NCBI GenBank assembly: GCA_003488415.1
Contig: DNLQ01000215.1
Coordinates: forward strand, 1-22,612
Source of the DNA: Ruminococcus sp.
Lineage (GTDB): Bacteria; Bacillota; Clostridia; Oscillospirales; Ruminococcaceae
Length of the DNA: 22,612 nt
Reading direction: 5' to 3'
Shown here piece after piece: positions 1 through 7,775 of the stretch (positions within the stretch are counted from its first letter, which is position 1; every line of letters starts with the position of its first letter). The position numbers were made by a program, and so were the translations under genes. The notes below the pieces were generated by a model. It did not search any database and had not been told where the DNA came from. It was given only the letters and a program-made list of their open reading frames with translations.

Positions 1-1
1 C

Positions 2-52
2 GGCAAGAAGTACAAGAAGTGCTGCAAGCTGAAGGATCAGGGCAAGGCGTAA
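2..52 (+). CDS. C-terminal end of a SEC-C motif protein (SecA-like), partial
   Basis: Only the last 16 codons and the TAA stop lie in the window. They read GKKYKKCCKLKDQGKA. The GKKYKKCC string is the second half of the SEC-C zinc-binding motif (CxCxSGKKYKxCC/CH) found at the C-terminus of SecA, where it binds SecB or the ribosome, and also in YecA-like and other SEC-C proteins. SecA is the commonest owner, but 16 residues cannot separate the possibilities, so no symbol is given. A hairpin terminator follows 26 bases after the stop. Confidence 0.7.
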   Translation, partial: GKKYKKCCKLKDQGKA

Positions 53-78
53 GTCTTCTTAATCCATAGAATAAAGCA

Positions 79-106
79 ACACCCTGCCTGTCCGGCAGGG
101 TGTTTT
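79..106 (+). terminator. Intrinsic terminator after the SEC-C gene
   Basis: A perfect 10-bp stem (ACACCCTGCC with GGCAGGGTGT) has a 5-nt loop and ends in a short run of T. The T-tract is weak (tgttttc), so some read-through into the lipoprotein gene 30 bp downstream is likely. Confidence 0.75.
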
Positions 107-136
107 CAGACGCCGGAAAGGCGGAAAGAGGTGCTT

Positions 137-970
137 ATGAAAACGAGATACATAGCTGCTGCGGCATTATGTCTGCTGCTTACAGGATGCGGAACGGTCG
201 ACGTTGCGGAAAAGCGTCCGTCCGCAGAGGATGTGACAGAGCCGGAGGTGACTGAGGCTCCCACCGAGGCACCCACAGAGGCTGTGACAGAGAATGTAAC
301 AGAAACTGCTGCCGCTTCTGCGGAGGAAACTGCTGAAACTGTAACAGAGCCTTCCATAACAGACTATGCCCGGAGCGGTACTCCCTGGACACGTCCTGTA
401 CAGCCCGGTGAGGAAGCATGGCAGGTATGTCCGAAGTATACCTTTGAGGTGGATTCTGACGGAGTATCAGTATATTACGAAGGCAGCCGTGTTCAGATCC
501 TTGAGGCGTCCTGCCCGTGGATAGGCAACATCTCACAGCTTCCGGAGGATATGCTCACTATCAAGGACTTTGACTTTGACGGCTTCGATGACCTGTTCAT
601 ACCTGAGATACTGGGCAGCCCCAACTGTACCGGTAAATACTACTGCTTTGATACATCCCAGGGTATATTCGTTCCTTGCGAGGAGCTTGACGACAAGCTG
701 GACGGCGTACTTGCATCCATAGGAGATGACGGTCTGCTCACTGTCCACAACAGCGACAGTGCATCCGCCTACGAGGACAAGATGTACCGCTGGTTTTCGG
801 GAGAGCTTGCGCTGGTACAGCGGAAGGTGCAGTATCTTGCCGCTGACGGAGAGCTGTATATCGACACATACAGCGTTACCGGCACTGACGAGGAACTTGA
901 ATACCGTGAACACGTAATACTCGGCGACAATAATGAATGGATAGGCACGGAGGATGTGCCGCTGAACTGA
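137..970 (+). CDS. Secreted lipoprotein with Thr/Glu-rich linker and FG-GAP-like Ca-binding loop
   Basis: This is a 277-aa predicted surface lipoprotein of unknown function. The signal peptide ends in a lipobox (LLTGC, lipidated Cys18). It is followed by a low-complexity linker of repeated TEAPTEA/TEAVTE units (roughly residues 30-75), which usually places a domain away from the membrane. In the globular part, residues 144-152 read DFDFDGFDD, an aspartate-rich calcium-loop pattern like those in FG-GAP/VCBS-type repeats and XAC2610-like proteins. I start at the ATG at 137 because AAAGAGG lies 5 nt upstream; an in-frame GTG at 131 would overlap that ribosome site. The methyltransferase gene begins 7 bp after the stop, so the two are probably co-transcribed. 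The link to the downstream chaperone and GTPase is positional only. Confidence 0.75.
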   Translation: MKTRYIAAAALCLLLTGCGTVDVAEKRPSAEDVTEPEVTEAPTEAPTEAVTENVTETAAASAEETAETVTEPSITDYARSGTPWTRPVQPGEEAWQVCPKYTFEVDSDGVSVYYEGSRVQILEASCPWIGNISQLPEDMLTIKDFDFDGFDDLFIPEILGSPNCTGKYYCFDTSQGIFVPCEELDDKLDGVLASIGDDGLLTVHNSDSASAYEDKMYRWFSGELALVQRKVQYLAADGELYIDTYSVTGTDEELEYREHVILGDNNEWIGTEDVPLN

Positions 971-977
971 GGTGGAT

Positions 978-1742
978 ATGGGATACAGTGTTTTTGCACG
1001 TTATTACGACGAGCTTACAGCTAATATAGATTACCGCAGCCGTGCGGAGTATTTCCACAGCATCATAAAGCACTTCCGTGAGACTCCCGGAGGCATACTC
1101 CTTGACCTTGCCTGCGGTACCGGCAGCATCTCACAGGAAATGGCAGTGCTGGGATATGATGTGATAGGCGTTGACCTGTCCGACGAGATGCTGGGAATTG
1201 CTATAGAGAAGAAGTTCGATGCCGGACTTGATATACAGTATCTCCGGCAGGATATGCGGAGCATAGATATGTTCGGGACTATAGACATCACTGTCTGTGC
1301 CTTGGACAGTATCAACCACCTCGATTCCGCAGAGGATGTCCGGAAGGTGTTTGAGCGTGTGGCATTCTTCTCCGAGGTGGGAAGCCTGTTCATATTCGAT
1401 GTGAACACCCTCTACAAACACAGGCACGTACTTGCGGACAACACCTTCACCTACGAGACTGAAAACGTGTACTGTGTGTGGGAGAACTCCCTTGACCGGG
1501 CTACCGATGAGGTGAGGATGCACCTGGAGTTCTTTGAGCGTGAGGACAGCGGACTGTATTCACGCAGCTCCGACAGCTTCTCCGAGAAGGCGTACAGTGA
1601 GGAGCTTATAGAATCAATGCTCCGTGACACCGGATTTGAGATAGTGGGGAAGTACGGAGATGATACCTTTGATCCGCCGTCGGAGACCAGTCAGCGTATA
1701 GTATATGCCGCACGGTGTGTCCGCAGCGGACAGAAGATCTGA
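978..1742 (+). CDS. Class I SAM-dependent methyltransferase
   Basis: This 254-aa Rossmann-fold methyltransferase shows motif I, LLDLACGTGS (D43 to G49), which binds S-adenosylmethionine. The acidic end of strand beta-2 follows in VIGVDLS (D66). The N-terminus MGYSVFARYYDELT is typical of a family of small cytosolic methyltransferases common in Clostridia. The substrate cannot be read from the sequence. The start is the ATG at 978, with GAGG 5 nt upstream overlapping the previous stop; the in-frame GTG at 972 lies inside that Shine-Dalgarno site. The gene is sandwiched between the lipoprotein and hslO with very short gaps, which indicates an operon. Confidence 0.85.
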   Translation: MGYSVFARYYDELTANIDYRSRAEYFHSIIKHFRETPGGILLDLACGTGSISQEMAVLGYDVIGVDLSDEMLGIAIEKKFDAGLDIQYLRQDMRSIDMFGTIDITVCALDSINHLDSAEDVRKVFERVAFFSEVGSLFIFDVNTLYKHRHVLADNTFTYETENVYCVWENSLDRATDEVRMHLEFFEREDSGLYSRSSDSFSEKAYSEELIESMLRDTGFEIVGKYGDDTFDPPSETSQRIVYAARCVRSGQKI

Positions 1743-1756
1743 ATGGAGGAAAAGAT

Positions 1757-2626
1757 ATGGGAAAGCTATACAGAGCCATTTCCGCAGACGGATCGGCATT
1801 TGCCGCAGTTCTTGACGGAAAGGACATCGTTTCGGAGATAGAGAGGATTCACAAAACCTCGGCAGTAGTGACTGCCGGACTCGGCAGACTTACTCTTGCC
1901 GCCTCGCTTATGGGATATATGCTCAAGGGTGAGGATGACAGCATCACACTGCGTATAGATGCGGACGGCCCTGCCGGACAGCTTGTGGCAGTGGCAGACA
2001 GCCGCGGCAACGTAAAGAGCTGTGTGACTAATCCTGTGGTAGAGATACCGCTGAACGCAAAGGGCAAGCTGGACGTTGCCGGAGCAGTCGGCAGGGACGG
2101 TACTCTCTCCGTTGTAAAGGATATGGGACTCCGTGAGCCGTATGTGGGAGTGATACCGCTTGTGTCCGGAGAGATAGCCGAGGATATTGCCAGCTACTAT
2201 GCGACCAGTGAGCAGATACCTACAGTATGCGCTCTGGGAGTGCTGGTAGATACCGATCTTTCCGTGAAGTCCGCAGGGGGATTTCTGGTGCAGCTCCTGC
2301 CGTTTGCAGACGAAAAGTGTATAGATACAATAGAGAAGAATGTTGCCGCTATGCGGCCGGTATCAGCTCTTCTTGCAGAGGGAGTGACTCCTGAGCAGAT
2401 AGCTGATATGCTGCTTGATGGACTTGAGCCTAACGAGCTCGATACTGCTTCACCTGTGTATCACTGTGACTGCTCCCGTGAGCGCACGGAGAAGGTGCTT
2501 ATCAGCATCGGCAGTGAGGAGCTGAGGTCTATTGCAGCCGAGGGGAAGGATACTACTGTGAACTGCCACTTCTGCGGAAAGGAGTACGTGTTCACTCCCG
2601 GGGAGATAGCAAAGCTGGCACAGTGA
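1757..2626 (+). CDS. hslO: Hsp33 redox-regulated holdase chaperone
   Basis: Hsp33 is a cytosolic chaperone that is inactive when reduced and is switched on by oxidative unfolding, protecting proteins during oxidative stress. The protein is 289 aa, the usual length. The C-terminal zinc switch is complete: C237-D-C239 and C270-H-F-C273, the CxC...CxxC arrangement that coordinates zinc. The N-terminal region (GKLYRAISADGSAFAAVL) and the central RIDADGPAGQL segment match the family. The start ATG has GGAGGA 6 nt upstream; an in-frame ATG at 1715 lies inside the methyltransferase gene and is unlikely. Its place just before hflX groups two stress-related functions. Confidence 0.96.
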   Translation: MGKLYRAISADGSAFAAVLDGKDIVSEIERIHKTSAVVTAGLGRLTLAASLMGYMLKGEDDSITLRIDADGPAGQLVAVADSRGNVKSCVTNPVVEIPLNAKGKLDVAGAVGRDGTLSVVKDMGLREPYVGVIPLVSGEIAEDIASYYATSEQIPTVCALGVLVDTDLSVKSAGGFLVQLLPFADEKCIDTIEKNVAAMRPVSALLAEGVTPEQIADMLLDGLEPNELDTASPVYHCDCSRERTEKVLISIGSEELRSIAAEGKDTTVNCHFCGKEYVFTPGEIAKLAQ

Positions 2627-2644
2627 CCGCCGAAGGAGGCTTTT

Positions 2645-3901
2645 ATGTACGAAAACAAGACAGAGGACAAGCCTGTCAGGACTGTCCTTGCCTGCGTGGA
2701 TACCGGAGAATTTGATGCGGAAGTCTCTATCGCAGAGCTTGCGGAGCTTGCTGCCACTGCCGATGCGGAAGTAGTGGGGGAGCTTATACAGCGCCGTCCC
2801 ACCTACGATCCTGCCACCTGCATGGGCGCAGGAAGACTGGAGGAACTGCGTGAACAGCTTGAAGCCCTGGAAGCAGAGCTTGTGATCTTTGACCACGAGC
2901 TCACCGGAGTACAGGTGCGTAATATAGAGGATATACTGGGAGTGCGGGTGATCGACCGCACCACGCTGATACTTGACATCTTCGCACAGCGTGCAAGGAC
3001 AAAAGAGGGCAAGCTGCAGGTAGAGCTTGCACAGCAGAAGTACCGTCTGCCGAGACTCACCGGCATGGGTACCGCACTCTCACGTCTTGGCGGAGGAATC
3101 GGAACAAGAGGTCCCGGTGAGACGAAACTGGAGACCGACAAGCGGCACATACGCCGCCGTATCAGTGCGCTGGAGGACGAGCTGGAGGAGCTGAAGAAGC
3201 ACCGCAGCTTCTCACGTTCACGCCGCCGCAAGGACGGAGTGCTGTGTGCTGCAATAGTGGGGTACACCAACGTTGGCAAGTCCACACTTCTCAATGCGCT
3301 TACAGATGCCGGAGTGCTGGCAGAGAACAAGCTCTTTGCGACTCTCGACATCACCTCACGTTCAATAGAGCTGCCCGACGGCAGGAGCGTCATGCTGATA
3401 GACACTGTAGGACTCATACGCCGCCTGCCCCATGATCTGGTGGAGGCTTTCAAGTCCACACTGGAAGAGGCTGCCGCAGCCGACATTATCCTCAATGTGC
3501 AGGATCTGTCCTCGCCGGAGAGGGAGCAGCAGGCAGAGGTAACGAGAAAGCTGCTCTCGGAGCTTGGCTGTGACGGCATCCCAAAGATAAACGTGATGAA
3601 CAAATCCGACGCTGCGCTCAATCCGGATACCGTATTTGAGGACGATACCACAGTTATCATCTCCGCAAAGCACGGCGGAGGCTTCGACAAGCTGCTTGAC
3701 GCAATAGTACGCAATCTGCCGGAGACAGCAAAGCGGATGAAGCTGATGATCCCCTACGACCGCACATCTCTCATCGGCAGGATACGTGCGGCGGGAAAGG
3801 TGTTTACTGAGGAGTATACCGGGTCCGGAACTCTTATCGACGCACTTGTGGATGTGAAGCTGATAAAAGAGGCACAGGGATTCGCAGTGGAGGACAACTG
3901 A
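2645..3901 (+). CDS. hflX: HflX ribosome-associated GTPase
   Basis: HflX (418 aa) is a translational GTPase that binds the 50S subunit and splits stalled or hibernating ribosomes, notably under heat or antibiotic stress. An N-terminal HflX domain (about 1-190) contains the glycine-rich GIGTRGPGETKLE block. The G domain shows G1 GYTNVGKST (206-214), G3 DTVG (253-256), G4 NKSD (319-322) and a G5-like SAK. A charged coiled-coil segment, rich in Glu and Lys, precedes the G domain. GAAGGAGG lies 5-6 nt before the ATG. It is the last gene of the cluster and is followed by a strong terminator. Confidence 0.97.
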   Translation: MYENKTEDKPVRTVLACVDTGEFDAEVSIAELAELAATADAEVVGELIQRRPTYDPATCMGAGRLEELREQLEALEAELVIFDHELTGVQVRNIEDILGVRVIDRTTLILDIFAQRARTKEGKLQVELAQQKYRLPRLTGMGTALSRLGGGIGTRGPGETKLETDKRHIRRRISALEDELEELKKHRSFSRSRRRKDGVLCAAIVGYTNVGKSTLLNALTDAGVLAENKLFATLDITSRSIELPDGRSVMLIDTVGLIRRLPHDLVEAFKSTLEEAAAADIILNVQDLSSPEREQQAEVTRKLLSELGCDGIPKINVMNKSDAALNPDTVFEDDTTVIISAKHGGGFDKLLDAIVRNLPETAKRMKLMIPYDRTSLIGRIRAAGKVFTEEYTGSGTLIDALVDVKLIKEAQGFAVEDN

Positions 3902-3912
3902 ACAGACTTTAC

Positions 3913-3941
3913 AAAGGGACGTCACAGACGTCTCTTTTTTT
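3913..3941 (+). terminator. Intrinsic terminator after hflX
   Basis: The stem is about 11 bp (core GACGTC/GACGTC, one G-U pair) with a tight ACA loop and runs directly into seven T. It closes the 137-3901 cluster. Confidence 0.9.
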
Positions 3942-4104
3942 ACTGCCGTGTATGGCAATAACAGTTTTCTGCTGTGCGGAGGCGGTAAGTTTTGGTCAAA
4001 GAAAAGGCGGCTGATACCACTGAAATGGCTTAGTACAGGCATATTTCGGTCTGCTGGGGAAACGGAAAAAGAGCAAATTTTGACTTTCATTTTGTGCTGT
4101 GTTG

Positions 4105-4113
4105 TGGTATAGT
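4105..4113 (+). promoter_or_regulatory. Possible extended -10 promoter element
   Basis: TGGTATAGT matches the extended -10 form TGnTATAAT with one mismatch. TTGACT at 4080-4085 is 22 bp upstream, too far for a normal -35 partner. It may be an upstream second start site for the YerC-like gene. Confidence 0.3.
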
Positions 4114-4155
4114 TAAGGTGGGCGGATAATAACCTGAAAAAAACATATTTAACAC

Positions 4156-4184
4156 TTTACTTTTTCGTGCTATTGTGTTAAAAT
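4156..4184 (+). promoter_or_regulatory. Sigma-A promoter of the YerC-like gene
   Basis: TTTACT (4156-4161), a 17-bp spacer and TAAAAT (4179-4184). Predicted transcription starts near 4191, which lies beyond the upstream alternative start codon at 4175 and so supports the ATG at 4250. Confidence 0.65.
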
Positions 4185-4249
4185 GTAAAGTAGGAAATTG
4201 TTCCCGATTATCGGGTATCGCCGCCTTACGGCAGATTGGAGCTACTAAA

Positions 4250-4552
4250 ATGATAGATAAGATCAAATCTGAAAGTATGGATCTGCTCTTTGAAGCTATC
4301 CTCACTCTTGAGTCAGTAGATGACTGCTACAAATTCTTTGACGACCTCTGCACCAGTATCGAGCTGAAAGCCTTTGCCCAGAGACTTCATGTGGCAAGAC
4401 TTCTTGACGAACACAGAGTATATAACAGCATCGTTACTGAGACAGGCGCAAGCACTGCTACTATCAGCCGTGTTAATCGCTCACTGAAGGACGGCAATGA
4501 CGGATACAATATAGTCTTTGACCGCCTCAGGAAAGCTGATAAGCTCAAATAA
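4250..4552 (+). CDS. YerC/YecD-family TrpR-like transcriptional regulator
   Basis: This small (100-aa) all-helical DNA-binding protein of the TrpR superfamily matches the YerC/YecD group of Firmicutes. The helix-turn-helix is around residues 58-78 (YNSIVTETGASTATISRVNR), preceded by the helical segment ELKAFAQRLHVARLL. TrpR itself represses tryptophan genes, but no tryptophan gene is nearby and the YerC ligand is not known to me. The start ATG has TTGGAG 8 nt upstream; a longer reading from 4175 would begin upstream of the predicted transcription start. No terminator separates it from the GH9 gene, whose -10 box begins 12 bp after the stop, so part of the GH9 mRNA may come from this promoter. 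Confidence 0.85.
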   Translation: MIDKIKSESMDLLFEAILTLESVDDCYKFFDDLCTSIELKAFAQRLHVARLLDEHRVYNSIVTETGASTATISRVNRSLKDGNDGYNIVFDRLRKADKLK

Positions 4553-4564
4553 CGTTTAGTACCA

Positions 4565-4570
4565 TATAAT
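4565..4570 (+). promoter_or_regulatory. Candidate -10 box for the GH9 cellulase gene
   Basis: An exact TATAAT lies just after the yerC-like stop. No hexamer like TTGACA is found 16-18 bp upstream, so this promoter may need an activator or another sigma factor. It would give a leader of about 125 nt before the ATG at 4702. Confidence 0.4.
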
Positions 4571-4636
4571 AGCAGGTCTGACGTGGACAGTTATGATAAT
4601 GGAGACTTTTGAAGAAAAGGACCTGTCAGCCGATCC

Positions 4637-4654
4637 ATGACCGGAGCCGGACAT
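4637..4654. repeat. 18-bp imperfect palindrome in the GH9 leader
   Basis: ATGACCGG-AG-CCGGACAT is symmetrical at 7 of 8 positions. The 2-nt centre is too small for an RNA hairpin, so a protein-binding site in DNA is the more natural reading. It lies about 60 bp after the predicted start of transcription. Confidence 0.35.
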
Positions 4655-4701
4655 TATGCTTATTATGTGGGGATATATCTCAACTGAAAGGAATGTTCCG
4701 T

Positions 4702-7584
4702 ATGCAGAAAAATCTTTTTCGGCGAGCGGCAGCACTCGCTTCCGCCATGGCTCTTGTCTTTACAGGTAGTTCGCTGACTACAGCGAATGCTGCGGTAGTA
4801 GACGAGGAACACACGAATAACTACGACAACTTTGCCGAAGCTCTCCAGCTTGCGCTCTGTTTTTACGACGCCAACAAGTGCGGAGATGAGGTAGCAGGTG
4901 ACGGTTACTACTCATGGCGTGCAAACTGTCATGTGAAGGATGCTGAGATCCCGCTTCAGCCTATGGATCCCATGCCTAAGGTAAACAAGGGCAAAACAGA
5001 CGAAGAGCTTGGCGACGGTCAGGGCGTAGGTCAGGCTGATGACGGCAAGAACAAGGCAGGATCGACCGATCCTGATCTCTATGTGGGCGTAAATATGTCC
5101 CAGAAGTTCATTGATGCCAACAAGAAGTACCTTGATCCCGACGGAAACGGCACTCTCGACCTCACAGGCGGCTGGCACGACGCCGGCGACCACGTTAAAT
5201 TCGGTCTTCCCGGAAGCTATTCCGCTTCTACTGTAGGCTGGGGCTACTACGAGTTCCGTGATGCCTATAAGGAGCTTGGACTTGACAAGCACGTAGAGGA
5301 TGAGCTCCGCTGGATCAATGACTACTTCATGAAGGTGACCTTCATGGATGAGGACGATCATGTTGTTGCTTACTGCTATCAGGTAGGTGAGGGCAACAAC
5401 GACCATAACTACTGGTGTCCTCCTGAGCTTCAGGTAGACGGTACTGTAGTTGCATCTTCATCATGCGGAGTAAAGCGTCCTGCTTACTTTGCAACAACAG
5501 AGATGCCTGCATCCGATCAGCTTGCAGGAGCTGCCGCTTCACTTGCTATCAACTACCTCAACTTCAAGGACACAGATCCTGATTACGCTGAGAAGTCTCT
5601 CAAATATGCGAAGGCTCTGTACGACTTTGCTGTTGAGACTCATGAAGAAGACTGGACTCCCGGTACAGTTCCTACTGCTACAAGCCTTGGCTATGACGGC
5701 GGATTCTACACCTCCAGCTATGACTATGACGAGCTGTCATGGGCAGCTGTATGGCTCTACTACTGTACAGAGAACTACGACTACATCAATGATATCATTG
5801 CTGTTGACGAGGATACTGTAAATGCAAAGGGTGCTCATCCTTATACCGGTTATATGAAGCGTATCATGACTGATACCGGAAACTGCTGGCAGAACATCTG
5901 GGTACACTGCTGGGATACAGTATGGGGCGGAGTATTCGCAAAGCTCGCTCCCGTTACCAATACAGCCCGTGACTGGTATATCTTCAACTGGAACCTTGAG
6001 TTCTGGTCAGGAGTAAGTCCCGAGACTGCTGCGGCTGTTGAAAATGGAAGCGCTGTAGAGACTAAGGATGCAGAAGGAAATGTATCAAAGGTAAAGCCTA
6101 TGAGAAAGTACTTTACCGGCGTTACAGGACATAAGTATTTCGGCATGGACGATCTCCTCTGGAATATGCCCTTCACCTACGACCAGATCCCTGCTCTCGA
6201 AGAGAAGCCGGGTAACTATATCGCAAAGTCTCCTAACGGCTGGGCAGTTGTTGCCGGATACGGAAGCGCTCGTTATAATACCGCTGCCGGTCTTCAGGCA
6301 ATGGTATATGCCAAGGAAACAGGCGATATGAGATATGCTGAGTGGGCAAAGGATCAGATGGAGTATATCCTCGGTGATAACCCAATGGGCTATGCTTATG
6401 AGGTAGGCTACGAATACAGCTATGCTTCACTTCCTCACCACCGTTCTTCACACTGCTCAGCTAAGCAGAGTATGGATGATCCGGTAAATCAGGTACACAC
6501 TCTCTGGGGAGCTCTCGTGGGCGGACCTGACCTCAACGATTATCACCTTGACGAGACCAAGGAGTACATCTACAACGAGGTAACAGATGACTACAATGCT
6601 GCATTCTGCGGAGATCTTGCAGGTCTTTACCACTTCTACGGCGCAAAGGGCAAGGAGCTTGAGGACAAGAACCACATCATCGAGGACTTCGATATGTCTC
6701 AGAACGCAAAGGCAGGATTCAACCAGGTAGATCAGAACGGCGATCCTCTTCCCACCGGACTCTATGTTGCAGGCGGAAAGAACCAGGAGCAGGCCAGCAG
6801 TGTTCAGCTCAAGCTCGTTGTTTACAACAGAACAATTGATCCTCCTAAGTTTGAGAGCGATCTCAGAGCAAGATACTACTTCAACATCAACGAGATGCTT
6901 GAGGCAGGATATGACATTGATTACATCAAGCCCCGTATTGACTACGATCAGGAGAAGAGCTATTCCGACGGTAAGAACGAAGCCAAGTTCACCGGACCGT
7001 TCAAGTATGACGACAAGGGCAATTATTACGTTGAGATCCAGTGGAAGGACTGCGATTTCTACGGAAGCCGTGTATACCAGTTTGCACTGACAACTGAGAT
7101 GGATCCCGAGAAGAACATTTATCCGAGCTGGGATTCCAAGAACGACTACAGCTACGCAGATCTTGTTTCATTCGAGGATGATAACGAAGCAGCTGCTATC
7201 ACTGACAAGATCACACTTTATGCAGGTGACGAGCTTGTATGGGGTGTTGAGCCTGACGGAACAAAGCCTGAGTCAAACGGCAGCAATGCTGCACCGGGAA
7301 CAAAGGTAGAGACAGGCACAAAGGGAAGCAGCGGTCCGGCAGATTCTGCCGCAGTATCATGGGGCGATGCAAATCTTGACGGCAAGGTAAATGTTGCCGA
7401 TGCAGTTGCAGTACTCCAGTACGTTGCAAACAAGACAAAGTACAAACTTGAAGCACAGGGCATAAAGAATGCTGACGTATACGAAAACGACGGCGCTCTT
7501 ACAGGTCTTGATGCACTTACTATCCAGAGACTTGATGCAGGTATCCTCTCCGTGAAGGAGATCCCTGTAAAGGTATCAAAGTGA
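4702..7584 (+). CDS. Cellulosomal GH9 endoglucanase: GH9-CBM3c-dockerin
   Basis: This secreted 960-aa cellulase cleaves beta-1,4-glucan by the inverting GH9 mechanism. In order: signal peptide (1-30, cut after ANA); GH9 catalytic domain (about 38-670) with WHDAGDHVKFG carrying the base-side aspartates D160 and D163, PHHR at 578-581, and the catalytic acid E626 in NEVTDDYNAAF; a CBM3c-like module (about 685-845), usual for processive GH9 enzymes; a Ser/Gly-rich linker; and a type I dockerin (888-955). An insert of about 60 residues (PMDPMPKVNKG to DPDGNGT) precedes the first catalytic motif. I choose the ATG at 4702, preceded by AAAGGA, because it starts directly on the signal peptide. In-frame starts at 4693 (ATG) and 4609 (TTG) would add residues before the charged signal region. 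It follows the YerC-like regulator and ends at a strong hairpin. Confidence 0.96.
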   Translation: MQKNLFRRAAALASAMALVFTGSSLTTANAAVVDEEHTNNYDNFAEALQLALCFYDANKCGDEVAGDGYYSWRANCHVKDAEIPLQPMDPMPKVNKGKTDEELGDGQGVGQADDGKNKAGSTDPDLYVGVNMSQKFIDANKKYLDPDGNGTLDLTGGWHDAGDHVKFGLPGSYSASTVGWGYYEFRDAYKELGLDKHVEDELRWINDYFMKVTFMDEDDHVVAYCYQVGEGNNDHNYWCPPELQVDGTVVASSSCGVKRPAYFATTEMPASDQLAGAAASLAINYLNFKDTDPDYAEKSLKYAKALYDFAVETHEEDWTPGTVPTATSLGYDGGFYTSSYDYDELSWAAVWLYYCTENYDYINDIIAVDEDTVNAKGAHPYTGYMKRIMTDTGNCWQNIWVHCWDTVWGGVFAKLAPVTNTARDWYIFNWNLEFWSGVSPETAAAVENGSAVETKDAEGNVSKVKPMRKYFTGVTGHKYFGMDDLLWNMPFTYDQIPALEEKPGNYIAKSPNGWAVVAGYGSARYNTAAGLQAMVYAKETGDMRYAEWAKDQMEYILGDNPMGYAYEVGYEYSYASLPHHRSSHCSAKQSMDDPVNQVHTLWGALVGGPDLNDYHLDETKEYIYNEVTDDYNAAFCGDLAGLYHFYGAKGKELEDKNHIIEDFDMSQNAKAGFNQVDQNGDPLPTGLYVAGGKNQEQASSVQLKLVVYNRTIDPPKFESDLRARYYFNINEMLEAGYDIDYIKPRIDYDQEKSYSDGKNEAKFTGPFKYDDKGNYYVEIQWKDCDFYGSRVYQFALTTEMDPEKNIYPSWDSKNDYSYADLVSFEDDNEAAAITDKITLYAGDELVWGVEPDGTKPESNGSNAAPGTKVETGTKGSSGPADSAAVSWGDANLDGKVNVADAVAVLQYVANKTKYKLEAQGIKNADVYENDGALTGLDALTIQRLDAGILSVKEIPVKVSK

Positions 7585-7597
7585 TCTCATAACATAA

Positions 7598-7622
7598 AGC
7601 GCCGGATATAAATGGCGGCGCT
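7598..7622 (+). other. GC-rich hairpin after the GH9 gene
   Basis: A 7-bp stem, AGCGCCG with CGGCGCT, has an 11-nt loop and is not followed by a T-run. It lies 14 bp after the stop and upstream of the true terminator, so it may protect the 3' end of the mRNA. Confidence 0.4.
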
Positions 7623-7636
7623 GATATGGAAGTTTT

Positions 7637-7686
7637 ACGCCATAGTATTTCTGATGCAAGGACAGAAGTACTATGGCGTTCTTTTA
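7637..7686 (+). terminator. Intrinsic terminator of the GH9 gene
   Basis: An 11-bp perfect stem (7637-7647 with 7669-7679) extends through a T-G wobble and five further pairs, giving about 17 bp with a 9-nt loop, followed by tcttttatt. Its end abuts the -35 box of the next promoter. Confidence 0.85.
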
Positions 7687-7715
7687 TTGACAATGCAGTT
7701 ATGTCATGCTATAAT
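7687..7715 (+). promoter_or_regulatory. Perfect sigma-A promoter of the HExxH membrane-protein gene
   Basis: TTGACA (7687-7692), exactly 17 bp, then TATAAT (7710-7715): full consensus at both boxes. Transcription should start near 7722, about 54 nt before the ATG. Confidence 0.85.
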
Positions 7716-7775
7716 TGTTACTAAGAAAAATCGGAATTTAATAGAGTAATCTCAAAATTGAAAGGCAGACGAGAA

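Larger units (their letters stand above)
3942..4249 (+). other. Gap between hflX and the YerC-like gene
   Basis: No credible gene was found here. Near its right end it carries one good promoter (4156-4184) and a second possible extended -10 element (4105-4113). The transcript leader contains a small hairpin (CCCGA-TTA-TCGGG, 4203-4215). I see no recognisable structured RNA in 3942-4100. Confidence 0.5.

Noticed and set aside
2803..3714. 303-codon minus-strand frame opposite hflX
   Set aside because: Ser/Arg-rich shadow of a clear hflX gene without a start region or ribosome site.
3942..4100. Possible structured RNA gene in the hflX-yerC gap
   Set aside because: No long stem, promoter pair or terminator encloses it and it resembles no RNA family I know.
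4087..4305. Minus-strand 72-codon frame across the yerC promoter
   Set aside because: It overlaps the promoter and start of a recognised gene and has no recognisable features.
4609..4701. TTG start at 4609 for the GH9 cellulase, giving 31 extra residues
   Set aside because: The extension is polar and Cys/Arg-rich and would bury the signal peptide; the ATG at 4702 opens directly on a normal export signal with AAAGGA upstream.
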